This document shows positions 22,547 through 33,603 of a DNA stretch of 64,000 bases, in pieces. The translations under genes and the position numbers were made by a program. The stretch lies in the NCBI GenBank assembly GCA_025765595.1, contig JAIVFH010000003.1, forward strand, positions 677,014 to 741,013. The letters are read 5' to 3'. The notes beneath the pieces are model-generated. The model ran no database searches. It was given only the letters and a program-made list of their open reading frames with translations, and had not been told where the DNA came from. Origin of the DNA: Obelidium mucronatum (lineage: Eukaryota; Chytridiomycota; Chytridiomycetes; Chytridiales; Chytriomycetaceae). Each line of letters starts with the position of its first letter. Positions within the stretch are counted from its first letter, which is position 1.

Positions 22547-24497
22547 TTAGCAATTTTTTGGTTGGATTGGCAATTTCACTCAATTACCCCAAATGTACCT
22601 ATCATCCTGTCAGCTCCGTTTACATACTGCATCAAGTGTCGGAGCCATCTAAAGATTGGGAGATGGCAAGAAGTCACAATCTTGGATGCAGATTCAGCCA
22701 AACAAGGTCTTCTATACAAATCCAGCTGTGTGAATTTGAGCTGCAGTATTCAGTTGTACGATGTTGATTCAGTGTCAAAGGTTAGCAATGGAAACAGCAC
22801 CATAGAACATTACCCAATGAAGACAATCAGAAATCAAAAAATCATTGGAATCAATTCTAAATACTACATGACTGTTGCATTTGCGAATTTGTGGCTGAAG
22901 AATGTGCCGTCTGTAATACTGTAAGTGTTGGTCCTACTAGCACTCCTAATAGCGATCCTAATAGCACTCCTAATTGCTCTCCGATTCGCGCTCCGATTCG
23001 CGCTCCTAATCGCGCTCCTAATAGCGTTCCGATTCGGAAGCAAATCGGAAGCAAATCGGAGAGCAATTAGGAGCGCGATTAGGAGCGCGAATCAGAGCGC
23101 GATTAGGAAGTCTAATTGGGTGCAATTAGTAGTGTTTGTTGCTTGTCATTTACTGACAGACTATTCCTTAGATGTAAAATGTATACTCTGCAGAATGCAT
23201 ACCATTCAGCATTTCCATCTGTTTCATCAGATACTGAACAGTATTCAGGGATTCCTTCAGCTGCATCATCATCTATTTTCAAGCGGGCGTATTACTTGTA
23301 CCAGATGCTCCTATTGCAAGAGTACATTCAGGATCCAGCAGTTTCAGAGGCGCTTCAAGCAGCTCATGAAGATTTTGATTATTGCTGCTTCCAACCATCT
23401 TGGGGGGAGAAGGGCAGACGGCTGTTTCCGTATTCCCTACATCTTGGAGAGTACTCAAGCAATCAAGTGTCTGATAATGTAGAAGATTTGCGGTTGGCAA
23501 TGAAGGAATATGTGGAGTGGATGAATGCGCACTTTGCAGTAAAATGGAAACATTCATGTGGAGAATGTCATGTTGTTGATAGCAAAGGCCAGGAGTATAG
23601 TGCGGCAGTGATGGATGGAAAAGTGATGGGGCACTTGCTGTGCAGAGTGATTGGATGCAATTTGGACATCATTGGGATCAATACAAAATTCTGTATCAAT
23701 CATGCAGGATTGAAGGGGAAATGCATCATTTCAGGATGTGCGAATCAAAAACAAGAACGTGAGAACTCTTTTGATTACCAGCCGCTGTCGTGCAAGAAAG
23801 TAGAACATATGGAGGCGGTGGGAAAATTCTTCTCAGACCCATCAACAACAAGTGAGAAAACTGCAAAGAAGTATGGTGGAAAGACACGAGTGTCAGTGGG
23901 GCATGTGAAGGATGATGAAAGGAATTATGAGGAGTTTGGGTTCAGTTACAGCCCATTTGACAGATTCCTGCCAGGGGTGTTCCTGGTTGTGTGGAGCTGT
24001 GGGCACATTATGGACATTGGGAAGATGTACTCGTTTGAGTCCAACAAGTTTATCACAGGATTTCTTTGTCAAACATTCATGAGGCTGGAAGAGTATCCTA
24101 CATTCATGTTTTATGACAAAGCATGTGTTTTTGTCAGGACTTTGAAAAACGGCGCTCAGCAAAACAAGCTGCTCCACAAGTAAGGATGTATTTGCTGTGA
24201 TAGAATCTAACTTCTGTGCTTAGGATGCTATACCAAAAAATCATCTGGGTTGTTGACCGATTTCACTTCAGAAACCATAGTCGTCGAGACAGATTCTGCA
24301 TGGAGAATTGTGACGCTAGGTCTTTTGCTAGGCTATACCAAGGTAACAAGCCTTTATTCAACACATCAGCAGCAGAACAGTGTGCTGGATGGTTTGAAAA
24401 AATGGGACACATTTTGCGATATTTGGACCCTCTTCAGGCAGACTTTTTTTTGTTCAGCATGGTGGACATGAGAAATGACCAACTTAGCAAATGTTAG
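22547..24497 (+). CDS. KDZ-associated CxC5/CxC6-type transposon protein, 5' end missing
   Basis: Exons 22547-22920, 23160-24179, 24224-24497 join in phase. Exon 1 has a CxC5-like cluster: YCIKCRSHL, VTILDADSAKQGLLY, then C-x4-C. Exon 2 has the CxC6-like cluster HLLCRVIGCNLDI...KFCINHAGLKGKCIISGC. Exon 3 has VVDRFHFRNHSRRDRFC, FNTSAAEQCAGWFEKMGHIL and FFLFSMVDMRNDQL, matching proteins that travel with KDZ (Kyakuja-Dileera-Zisupton) transposons in fungi. No ATG exists before the first in-frame stop (about 22544), and the pogo start lies 8 bp away in divergent orientation, so the N-terminus is probably lost. Intron 1 (22921-23159, GTAAGT...CTGACAG) is filled by 12-mer array F. Confidence 0.72.
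22930..23130. repeat. 12-mer repeat block F, fold-back, inside an intron
   Basis: Left arm has CTCCTAATNG units on the plus strand, right arm (from about 23045) has GATTAGGAGCGC units, so the block can fold back on itself. It lies between a consensus donor (22921) and a CTGACAG acceptor (ends 23159). Confidence 0.82.
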
Positions 24498-24684
24498 TAG
24501 CCAGAGGTTTCTTTGAAAAATTGATAAATTTTTATGATTAATTTTAACTATAATATCATAAAATTCTGAAATTTTAATTTTGTATTTTTGCAATTTTTTT
24601 TAAATTTTTTCAGATGGTTTGTAATTTTTGGGAATTTTTTTAGAGTGTTTTGCAGTTGACAGTTATTTTCATAGGTTGTTAAGT

Positions 24685-24957
24685 CCTAGTCGGTGGTCCT
24701 AATAGGACTGAGTAGCTCCTAATAGGACAATGCTCAAATTGCAGGAAAAAGTTGTTTCCTCCTAATGAGAAGTGATTAGGACTCCATTAGGAGGCGGCTA
24801 GGAACGCCAATAGCCCTATTGGCCATTCCGACTGGAGCCTGAATCGGGGTTCCTCCTATTTGGAGCCGAATCGGACCCTAGTCGGACTCCGAATCATTTC
24901 CCGAATCGGAGTCCGAATCGGAGTCCGAATCGCGCGTGCCGCTTGCTATAGTACGTG
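24685..24957. repeat. 12-mer repeat block G with terminal motif
   Basis: Mixed-orientation CCTAATAGGA, CCGAATCGGA and CGGAGTCCGAAT units, ending in GCGCGTGCCGCTTGCTATAG, shared with block C. The Copia coding sequence begins immediately after, so the element seems truncated at this junction. Confidence 0.7.
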
Positions 24958-26479
24958 GAACTTGGAGAATCACAAGACTTACAAGGAGATTCTAGCTTCC
25001 GATGTTCCAGAGAGTACGGAAATTATCCCTACTATGGAAGTCTATGCTGTGAAGAACCACAAGGATCTCCTGGCTAATAAAGTCGCAAAATTCAAGTGTC
25101 GAATAGTGGCGCGAGGAGATTATCAACGCTATGGTGTCAATTTTGTGGACACATACTCACCAGTCATCAAAAACACAACGATGCGTTTTCTCATTGCATT
25201 GTCTATGTGGCTTAACATTGGGATATACACAGCGGATGCGGTGGGAGCATACCTGAATGGAGAGCTTGATGTGGAAGTTTACGTCAGACCACCAAGTTGC
25301 TATTCGCGAAAGGATGTGCTGTGGCTGTTACTCAAAGGCCTCTACGGGTTAAAGCAAGCTGGAAGATTATGGTATCAAAAGCTATGCAGTATCCTGGTAT
25401 CTCTGGGATATACAATGAGTTATGCGGATCCTTGTCTATTTGAAAAATATGTCGACGGCTTCTGGATCTGGATAGCGTTCTACGTTGACGATATCTTGAT
25501 TATCTGTCATGAGTCGATTATTGAATCTGTTGTTGAAGACATCAAATCAAAAGTTGACATCACATACCAAGGTCGCTGCGAATATCACTTGGGTATGGAA
25601 ATCGATTACGGGTCAGACGGAAGTTACGCGTTATTGCATCAATCAAAATACGTTCATCGTATTCTGAATTGCTTCAAGATGCAAGATTGTAACAGGACTC
25701 GTATTCCTATGTCAGTAGGAGCGGATTTCACGGAAAAGACTGACAACGAAGAGGACTTGGATTTAATCAGTTTTGATTATAATTCTCTTATCGGAAGTCT
25801 GATGTATCCATGTGTGATTAGTCGGTTGGATATTAGTGCAAGTGTAAGCCTATGGTCTCGCGCTCTCCACAAACCAACAATGCGTCACTGGAATGGTGCG
25901 AAAAAGGTATTGCGTTATTTAAAGCATACTTACGATATGGGAATTGTCTACTATCGTGCTCCCAATCCTATTCCAAAGCAAATCTATTTCATTGGTTTGG
26001 CTGACGCGTCGGAACCGGATGCGGAAAGTGGAAAAGCTCAAACGGGCTGGATTTTCAAATTCATGGGAAAATCTGCAATTAGTTGGCGCTCGAATAAGCA
26101 AACTGCAGCGGAGCACATTGCATTCTATGAAGCGTTGCTCGAAGTCCCTTTTCTAATGAATCTCTGCGAAGATTTGAAATTGGATGTTGTTAAAACGTTA
26201 GTTATGTACTCCAATAACGATGCTTTTGTAAAACGTGTTCGCGAGAACAAAAGTACTGAGGCAACGAAATGGATGCATCTAAGATTTTGGAAAGTCCAAG
26301 AATTCTTCGCGGATAAAACAATCGATTGTCTTCATATTCCCGGAGAGGATAAGGATTCTGACATTGAAACGAAACCTTTACCAGAACCTGTGTTTATTAA
26401 GCACCGTAGAAATACGGGTATGCAATATCTCAGAGTTTTACGTGGTGAATGTACGGAGAGAAGTTTAGATCGTTGTTGA
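24958..26479 (+). mobile_element. Ty1/Copia retrotransposon, 5'-truncated RT-RNase H
   Basis: About 500 codons of pol. RT: KCRIVARGDYQRYGVNFVDT, DAVGAYLNGELDVEVYV, KGLYGLKQAGRLWYQKL and the catalytic AFYVDDILI. RNase H: GLADASEPDAESGKAQTGW, ISWRSNKQ and YSNNDAF. The usual SSTEAEY segment is replaced by AEHIAFYEAL and the DNQ motif by SNN, so RNase H catalytic residues appear lost. Gag, protease and integrase are absent because of the junction with 12-mer block G at 24957. Stop TGA at 26477-26479. Confidence 0.9.
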
Positions 26480-26560
26480 TTTTAATCTTCGCGATAACGT
26501 GGTTGTAATTTAAACAGATGACTTTAACGGTTGTTTACTTTACATAAGATGTTTAAGAAC

Positions 26561-26800
26561 AGGGGGAGTGTCAGGATTTGCCTGCGCTAATCCAACGTTG
26601 TGTTCTTAAATAAAGTAAAAGAGCGTGTTTATTGTTTACGAAACACGGGGTCGAAAGTTTCTCTGAAACATCGCAAGTAGACCGGTGAACCCCTCCCTTT
26701 CCCAGACAATCGAAGTCATCGTCTGGACTTATCGCCAAAGGTTGATCTTGAACGAATGCCGCTAATGGATTCCAACAGGACTGAAAATTTTTTTTACTCT
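26561..26800 (+). repeat. Copia polypurine tract and start of 3' LTR
   Basis: AGGGGGAG (26561-26568) is followed directly by TGTCAGGATTTGCC (from 26569), the typical PPT-LTR junction. The LTR end is not certain; a 5' LTR is not in the window. Confidence 0.6.
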
Positions 26801-26928
26801 CTCACTCACTGCAACTTTGAAATGTGAACCTTTTTGACGAAACAAAATATCAGCCACAAGGCTATCCCCAGCACCGCACTCCATCATCAACCATCAAAGC
26901 GGCACTGTAGAGAGCTACCACATTGATT

Positions 26929-27180
26929 CTATTTGCAATGAGAGAATAATGGTAATTTATTGCATCTGTATTGTATGCATCCCCTCTTGTGGCATCTGGA
27001 CTTCACCTTCACAATGTGACTGGGTCCAAATTCTGCACCATACAAGACCCATACTTTCTTCCCTTTCACTTTCCCATTCTTTTGCTTCCTGGATACTAGC
27101 CTCTTGAATAGTGTTGTGTCACTCCCAAAGCTTGGACACAGGATGACATATTGTTGCACCTGCATCACTGTGGCCTGCAA
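26929..27180 (-). pseudogene. CxC5-like fragment of a KDZ-type gene
   Basis: Reads KRLVSRKQKNGKVKGKKVWV, LYGAEFGPSHIVKVKSRC and HKRGCIQYR, which parallels the CxC5-like part of the gene at 22547 (value-rich strand, then C-x4-C-x-x-Y). Isolated; no CxC6 or C-terminal part follows. Probably a remnant. Confidence 0.4.
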
Positions 27181-27958
27181 AATTACCTAGAATTGCCGGT
27201 GACTTAGTGCCGATAACATGACATGTTCATTGATACATGGGGCTCTTGCCGCATGATGCCTCCTGCATCACTGCATCTCCTCAGTCTTCTGAAAGTTGAA
27301 CTACTGCATTGTTCACTGATTGCGCAAAGGCTTCTAAGTGCGAAAGTAAAGTTAAAATAACGTTTGCTGTATAGGAAGCAGAGGCTGGAAAAATCGACGA
27401 GGAATAAACCAAATATCGATGAAATAGATTAAATGAATACAGAAAATCTGGAATAAACGTAATGCAACACTGTTAAGAATGCTACTTTTAATCTTGAGCA
27501 CAAAATCATAGCTTTCGTGCCTGCACTAATAGAGTCCTGAGAGGCATTGTGATTCTCGGTTATGGAATCTAACAAGTTGTCTGTGGGGCATTGCAGCATC
27601 ATTTAGTAATAGGCAAGTGGTCCCAATTGGTCCTACGATGGTCCAATGCCGGAAGAAGCACTTGGGCTTGACTTGAGTGAGTTTCGACAATACTTGCTCA
27701 ACCGGCTTGGAGTCTAGCTGCTCTTACTGGTTGACTCTGTCTCTTCTTACATTCTATTCTTCTCCTTTGCTTTCTTACAATAACATATGGTCATCAATCA
27801 CTTGGTTGGCGCTAAAAGAAAAAAAAACGTGTCCGAAAAACACGTGTTTTTTTGGATTGTTTTTTGGGATACAAGCCAAAAAAAACACCTTTTCAAGAAC
27901 ACGATTTTGATTGGCCAGCCACATAAAAACTGTTCCCAGAAAAAAACTTTGGAGAAAC
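27181..27958. other. transition from repeat island to gene-dense DNA
   Basis: No gene seen. Presumably holds the promoter of the PhoD-like gene. Several A- and T-runs at 27820-27950. Confidence 0.3.
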
Positions 27959-30212
27959 ATGGGCGCCTCCGTCTTCCACCATGACCACCCGAAGCGGACG
28001 CTTTTCATAATCGCCGTTTTCCTGGTCACTTCCGCCAGATTCTCCTCTGTCGTTCCACGGCCAAAACTATGGACATCAACCCCCATTGAAACCTTCAACA
28101 GCGAAACATCATCATCGAGTCCCTTGAAAAATACCTACATTGCTGAAGTGGAAACACTGGTAGTAAATGAGAACCTCGTCTATCAGCATGGATCCGAGAG
28201 TTTGTTTTACTCTCAGTGGGCTTCGTCGAATGGATTCGTTACATTCAACAAAAACGTGTTTTTGGAAGATGGACAGCAAATCACTGGGAATCCCCCGTTT
28301 TCCTCCACAGAACCTCGCTTTATGCATGGTGTGGCAAGTGGCGATGCCCTTTCCGATCGAGTAATGTAATCCGTCGCTCTTGCATTGCTTATTGGTGGTT
28401 TTGTTTGGATTCTGAAACGAACGCCGGTTTTTTTTTTACACAGTGTTTGGACAAAAGTCACTCCGCCGCCTGATACTCCTTCATTCTATGTTCGATATGA
28501 TGTCTCATTATCCGCTGAGGATCCAGACATATCGCTTCCAGGATCTCCTCTAACGCGACTGGGGCCCTCCATATTCTCTGGAACTGTCTTGACTGGCCCT
28601 GAAGTCGACTACACTGTCAAAATCGACCTGCTTGGCCTCGACCCGAAAACCGTCTACTACTTTCAGTTTTCAGTCCCGTCAAACATTGCAGACTACAATG
28701 CGGGAAAACCACACAGCCTAGTATTCAGTCCTGCAGGTCGAACACAAACTCTACCCGCTCAAGATGATGCATCGATTTCATCTGTTCAATTCGCTGTGGT
28801 TTCGTGCTCCAACTGGCCGCGAGGCTTTTTCAATGTTTATTCTTCTATTGCTGCGAGACCTGAGATTGATGTTGTTCTGCATTTGGGGGATTATATTTAC
28901 GAATACCGGAATGGAGAGTATGGGGATGGTGCATCGATTGGGCGTATTCCTCTTCCAGACAAGGAGCTATTGACTTTGGAAGATTATAGGTTCGTTAAGG
29001 CGTCTTTAATTTCTGGAGAATTCTGCTAAATTGAGAGTTCGCAGGGCCCGCCATGCACAATATAAAGAAGATGAAGACCTGCAAGCTTTGCATCGCCTGA
29101 AACCATGGATCGTTATTTGGGAGTGAGTACTTTATAGAAAAGAAATACTTTGTACTTATCAACCAACCACTTCACAACAAAAAAAAACAATAGCGATCAC
29201 GAGTTCGTTGACGATATTTCCGGATTCGCATCATCATTCCACCAACACTCAAACGAAACAATGTCTCGAATCCCTTCCGCCATGCGTGCCTATTTTGAAT
29301 ACCTACCGATCCGAGCTCAAAAAACATTCACCTACACACCCACACATTTATCGGTCCAGAAAACCAACAATCAAGAGGGCGATCAAAACCTTCTCCTTCT
29401 TTCAAAAACAGAGCGCCACGTCCAACAACAACAGGAGCGGTCGGGGATCTACCGAAACTTCCACTTTGGTACCTTGCTGGATTTAATGATGCTCGACACA
29501 CGGATCCATGGTCGGGATAAAAGTGATTGGTCGACACTTCAAGATGAAGGACGAACAATCTTGGGGGATGATCAAGAACAGTGGCTTGTTGATCAATTAC
29601 AAGGTTCCATGGATCGTGGAGCTTCTTGGCGGATTATTGGGAATCAAGTTGTTTTTGCTCAAATGGATTACTGGGGGTTGATGTTTAATGGGGATGCGTG
29701 GGACGGTTATCCTGCAAGTCGAAAACGGATTTTGGAGGCCATTGAAGAGAGGAAGTTGAAGGATATTGTGGTCTTGACTGGAGAGTGAGTAGTCTTTGAT
29801 TGATTTTGTTTTGGTGAAACTGTTTCTAAGACGGCTCTTTAGTGTTCATTCCTCATTCTCATTCAATGTCCCAAAGTCCTTGGATTCGTATAATCCCAAA
29901 ACTGGCGAAGGATCCTTACTCGTTGAATTTGTGGCGCCTGCTGTGACAAGTCCATCGCCACTCGAGTCAATCCATGTTGGATTCTTGAACCCATTGGCAG
30001 AAATGCTATTCCCCCGAATTGAACCTCATTTGCATTTTATGGATTTATCGCGAAGGGGATACATGATTTTGAAAGTCGGAGTAGAAAGAACTGTGTGTGA
30101 ATATTGGTACACAAAGAATGTGCGAGTACGTAATTCCGGGGAATCGCTTGGTGCGATTGTTGAAACGGAGAAAAATAGTGGAAGGATAACACGCGTTACG
30201 ACCATGCCCTGA
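27959..30212 (+). CDS. secreted PhoD-like alkaline phosphatase
   Basis: Exons 27959-28365, 28444-28989, 29045-29122, 29194-29784, 29843-30212; 663 aa. An N-terminal hydrophobic segment (RTLFIIAVFLVTSARF) looks like a signal peptide or anchor. Family motifs in order: FMHGVASGD (~126), a Fn3-like N-terminal domain, HLGDYIYEY (~280), DYRARHAQY, WDDHEFVDD (~345), LTGDVHSSF (~541), EFVAPAVTSPSPLES and IEPHLHFMDLSRRGY. The PhoD metallophosphatase family hydrolyses phosphomonoesters and diesters using metal ions held by the Asp/His/Glu residues in these motifs, which are present. A role in external phosphate scavenging is inferred. All four introns are 55-78 nt. Donors include the unusual GTTCGT and GTAATC. 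Confidence 0.9.
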
Positions 30213-30350
30213 GTATATTGGCAAAAATCTTTCTCTTTTTAAAGAGACACACCTCTTTTATTGTGCAATAAGTTAAATATATATAAATGAATATTAAAAG
30301 TCAGAGAGACAAATAACTTCTAGAAAGTCTGAAAACCTAAAGCTAAAAAT

Positions 30351-30761
30351 ATGGCTATTCGCTTCGCATCAATGTCGATTCCCTCGTTTATTACTCTTGT
30401 AGTATGCATCAGTATTCTTATACTTTCTGGTGGAATAGCAATGATCATTGTCAACCGTCCACTTCCTATACCAACAACAGCCTCTAAAGAAAAAGTTGAT
30501 GCCCTACTATACAATCAGCGATTTTATCCTGGACAAAAAGTTAAAGCTCAATTCGCGTATGAAAGGAATTTATCTGATGAATTGAATGTCATGTGTGGTG
30601 ATGAAATCCTGATCAAAATGATATTCGACGACAATTGGTGTCTGGGACGTAATACATCGACAAACGAGGAAGGAACGTTTCCAATGCTTTGTCTTCACAC
30701 CACTCTTGAAATTGAAAAACTCAAAAAGCGAATGTCAAGTAAACTCGTGACAATAGCGTAA
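30351..30761 (+). CDS. single-pass membrane protein with one SH3 domain
   Basis: 136 aa, one exon, ATG at 30351. Residues about 10-34 form a strong hydrophobic helix (SFITLVVCISILILSGGIAM). Residues 63-115 form an SH3 domain: VKAQFAYERNLSDELNVMCG, DDNWCLGRN and GTFPMLCL. The conserved ALYDY is AQFAY, the DEL acidic patch and the W are kept, so proline-peptide binding is plausible. The topology would put the SH3 in the cytosol. No catalytic domain. Downstream of the phosphatase in the same orientation, 138 bp apart. Confidence 0.75.
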   Translation: MAIRFASMSIPSFITLVVCISILILSGGIAMIIVNRPLPIPTTASKEKVDALLYNQRFYPGQKVKAQFAYERNLSDELNVMCGDEILIKMIFDDNWCLGRNTSTNEEGTFPMLCLHTTLEIEKLKKRMSSKLVTIA

Positions 30762-30811
30762 AAAACATATTCTCAGTGGTTGTTGAGTTTATTTCCCGTT
30801 ATGAGATTCGA

Positions 30812-32133
30812 TTAAAATATCCTGTGCTTTCCTGATGGCATTCCTGTAAAAAATCATTGTTTAAGTAAATTGGTGTAAAATATATGAGATTAATGACTCA
30901 CCGGCAGGAGATGCCACAACAGACGGGTCCACACGTGCGGGCTTTACAGAACTTGGTAATGAAGATGAAATGTTGCCGTTGCTAGAAACAGCTCCTACAA
31001 ACTCGGCAAAAGTCTCTGTTTGAGAAACAGGAGCCTTTTCAACATTGAAGGCGCCTGAATTTGCAGAAGCTATAGGAATCCGTGATGATCTCGAAGTAAT
31101 AGATGAGGAAGAATGAGGCGGAGGCGATGGAGACGACGTATTTCTGCCACCATCGTCGCCAAACACGACGTTGGATTTGTTGTAGAGTCCGTTAAATCGA
31201 GACTTATACAGCGGAATAGAAGAGGGCTTGTTAATGCACAGAGAGGGACCGCCATCGTCACCAAACACAATGGAAGTCTTGTTTCCCGAGGCCGATCCAG
31301 GCCTTTTTTGAGGTCGACTCGCCTCAGAAACATTCGAAGATGATAACGAAGGTGAACCAAATTGAATATTGCTTTTGTGTTTGTAGTGCATCGCCATTGC
31401 AGACGCTGGTCGAATTTGAGTTTCAGGAGTTGTTGGAGGGTTGATGATGTTGTGCGTTGCAAAAACGTTCCGTCGACCTGCGGCAGGAATATCTGAATCC
31501 GTTACAGCATTGTTATTTCCAGCTCGTTTGGGTTGTTCGCTTGATGATTCCAGTGCAATTTCAGAATCAGTGTAGACCAATTTGAAGGATGATTTTAGAT
31601 TTGGCGACACTCCAACAGGATGCCGCCGCCCAGGAGCAATTGCATCAGCGGCTGATCCAAAGACGGGAGCACTTTCCCTGCGCGGTCCAGGCCGGCGGCC
31701 AGGTCTGGTGACCAGCTGGTTGTTGCCGACAGACGCCACCCCAGCCGAGCCTTGCCGCGAAGCAGGCCCCGCACCGCTTTCAGTGTTTTCAAAGATTCCT
31801 ACGAGACAAGAGCGCAGAGAAGAGAGAAGAAAGAGAAGGTGAGTCATCCACGCAGCCGCAGGCAACCAACGCACCACTCAGGCTTCCCTGCCTTGGCGTC
31901 CGCGCAAAGCGCGTTGGCGTCGCACAGCTGCTGGTTGAGACCGAAGTTGAGATCGACGTTGACTGCGGGCGCCAGGCGGCCGCCGACACGTCGTCGCCAA
32001 ACACAACGTTCGACTGCGACGCGCGCTGACTCGTCTGGCTCTCGCGCGAGCGCGTGTGTTCCGCGTGCTCCAGCGACAGCGTCGAGAAGCCGCCGGGCGG
32101 CCGGCGGCTGGGCGGCGGCGGGGAAGAAGTCAT
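30812..32133 (-). CDS. disordered protein with repeated SNVVFGDD motifs
   Basis: Exons 32133-31875, 31798-30902, 30843-30812; 395 aa, ending ASPAGMPSGKHRIF. Ser/Pro-rich throughout. The N-terminus has SRRPPGGFSTLS, and four later sites carry a S-N-x-x-F-G type motif: QSNVVFGDD, KSNIQFGSP, TSIVFGDDGG, KSNVVFGDDGG. RPPGG-x-S plus SNxFG repeats recall the HN1/Jupiter (JPT) microtubule-associated family; this is a weak resemblance by motif only. The first ~250 bp are very GC-rich. Divergent from the J-protein gene with 37 bp between start codons. Confidence 0.6.
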
Positions 32134-32170
32134 TTCGAAAACAAATAAAATAAAAACAGAGACGAAAGAA
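32134..32170. promoter_or_regulatory. 37-bp divergent intergenic region between two start codons
   Basis: Only 37 bp separate the ATG of the SNVVFGDD protein (minus) from the ATG of the J-protein (plus). Purine-rich and AT-rich. Core promoter elements of each gene must overlap the other gene's coding or leader sequence, or a start codon is misplaced. Confidence 0.6.
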
Positions 32171-33406
32171 ATGAAGCTTCTTGCGTTTTTGCTTCTTCTC
32201 GTCTGCGCCACGCTGGCGCTCGCCTGGGAAAAAGAAGACTTTGCGATCTTTGACTTGGTGGGTTTTGCGTTGTTTGTTTGTTTGGCTGGCGTTGGTTGGA
32301 TCGAGTTACTAGTTGGACAGAGACCGACAGTCGGCCATACACCCACATGAATCACAATAGCTCGTCTAATATTCAAATAACAGCACGATAAACTCGTAAA
32401 GATCAAGGGCGAAAAGGACGGAAAGCGCATTGATTTCTACAAAGTACTTGACATCAGTCGTACTGCCACCCCCATCCAACTGTCCCGAGCCTACAGAAAG
32501 CAATCTCTTGAACTGCATCCAGACAAGAACCCTGCCCCTGAAGCTGCCCAACTGTAGGCAATCTTAATACCTAGATTTTTTTCACAACCAACTCACCGCT
32601 GGCATTTATTTCTTAAAACTTCCTTAGGTATGCTCTCCTCACGTCCATCCACGGTGTTCTTAAGGATAAGGAAATGCGCGAGAGATATGATGCTCACTTG
32701 AAGAAGGGAATTCCAACTTGGAGGGGAACTGGATACTTCCTTGCCAGGTAAAAGCTCAACTCCGAAACTGCAATGACTACTCTACCCCTTGTTCTTTAAG
32801 TAGTAATCCTAATAATATATGTATTCAAATCAAACACAAAAAAAAGATACAAGCCAGGTCTTCCATTCATCTTGACATTTGTCGTATTGGCCATCAGTGT
32901 GTCGCAGTACCTCATTCAATACACCCAATACTACTTGGCAAAGAAGAAGACTGAAACAGAAGTCGTGGAAGTTGTTGAAGAAAAGACGTCCAACGATCTC
33001 ACCTACAACAACCTCCGTCGCATGCTCAAGAAGGCTGGCCACGCTGAACCACCCGCGGCTGTCAAAACTGCCATCCGCAAAGGTGTTGCTGTTGCCGAAA
33101 TCTTGAAAATGCCCGAGCTCGCTGGCCTCATTACTGAACAGGATCAAAAGGAAGAGTTCCGTGCTGAAGCCACGGACTCGTTGAGCAAGTTGGATGCGTT
33201 GAAGCCAAGCTTCAACAAGACTTTGATTGTGCAGTTGCCTGAAGCTATTTTGGGTCTTCCAGCGTGGTTGTCCAAGAAGAGTGCCAAAAAGTCTGAGTCT
33301 GCGCGCGAAGTTTCCGCTGAAGAAGAGGGTGATGATGTCGAGGAAGAAGTTGCCGAAGAAGCTCCTACATCCAAGAAGGCAGCCAAGAAAGCCGCCAAGC
33401 AACAGG

Positions 33407-33437
<31 letters not shown>

Positions 33438-33603
33438 AGCTGGTGCGGAAGATCAGGAAGGAGGCTTCGAAGTTGTGGAAAAGAAGAAGAAAAAGAAGAG
33501 CGTCAACAAGAATGTCCTCAAGTCCAGCACAGGAGTAGTGATGACCAAGGCCGAGTTTTTGAAGATGAAGCAACAAGAATTGGCCAAGGCCAAGTCAGAG
33601 TAA
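32171..33603 (+). CDS. ERJ5: ER membrane DnaJ protein, Erj5-like
   Basis: Exons 32171-32257, 32384-32553, 32628-32747, 32847-33603; 377 aa. Signal peptide (MKLLAFLLLLVCATLALA), J domain with FYKVLDISRTATPIQLSRAY and the HPD triad (LHPDKN), then GIPTWRGTGYFLARYKPG, which is typical of Erj5/type I membrane J-proteins, followed by a TM helix (FILTFVVLAISVSQYLIQ). The cytosolic part is charged, with Lys/Glu stretches and a Q tract. The J domain would face the ER lumen and stimulate the Hsp70 Kar2/BiP. The symbol is by resemblance to yeast Erj5; orthology was not tested. Confidence 0.85.

Noticed and set aside
26561..27226. Full 3' LTR ending at an ACA near 27226
   Set aside because: The terminal dinucleotides alone are too weak and no second LTR is present to define the end.
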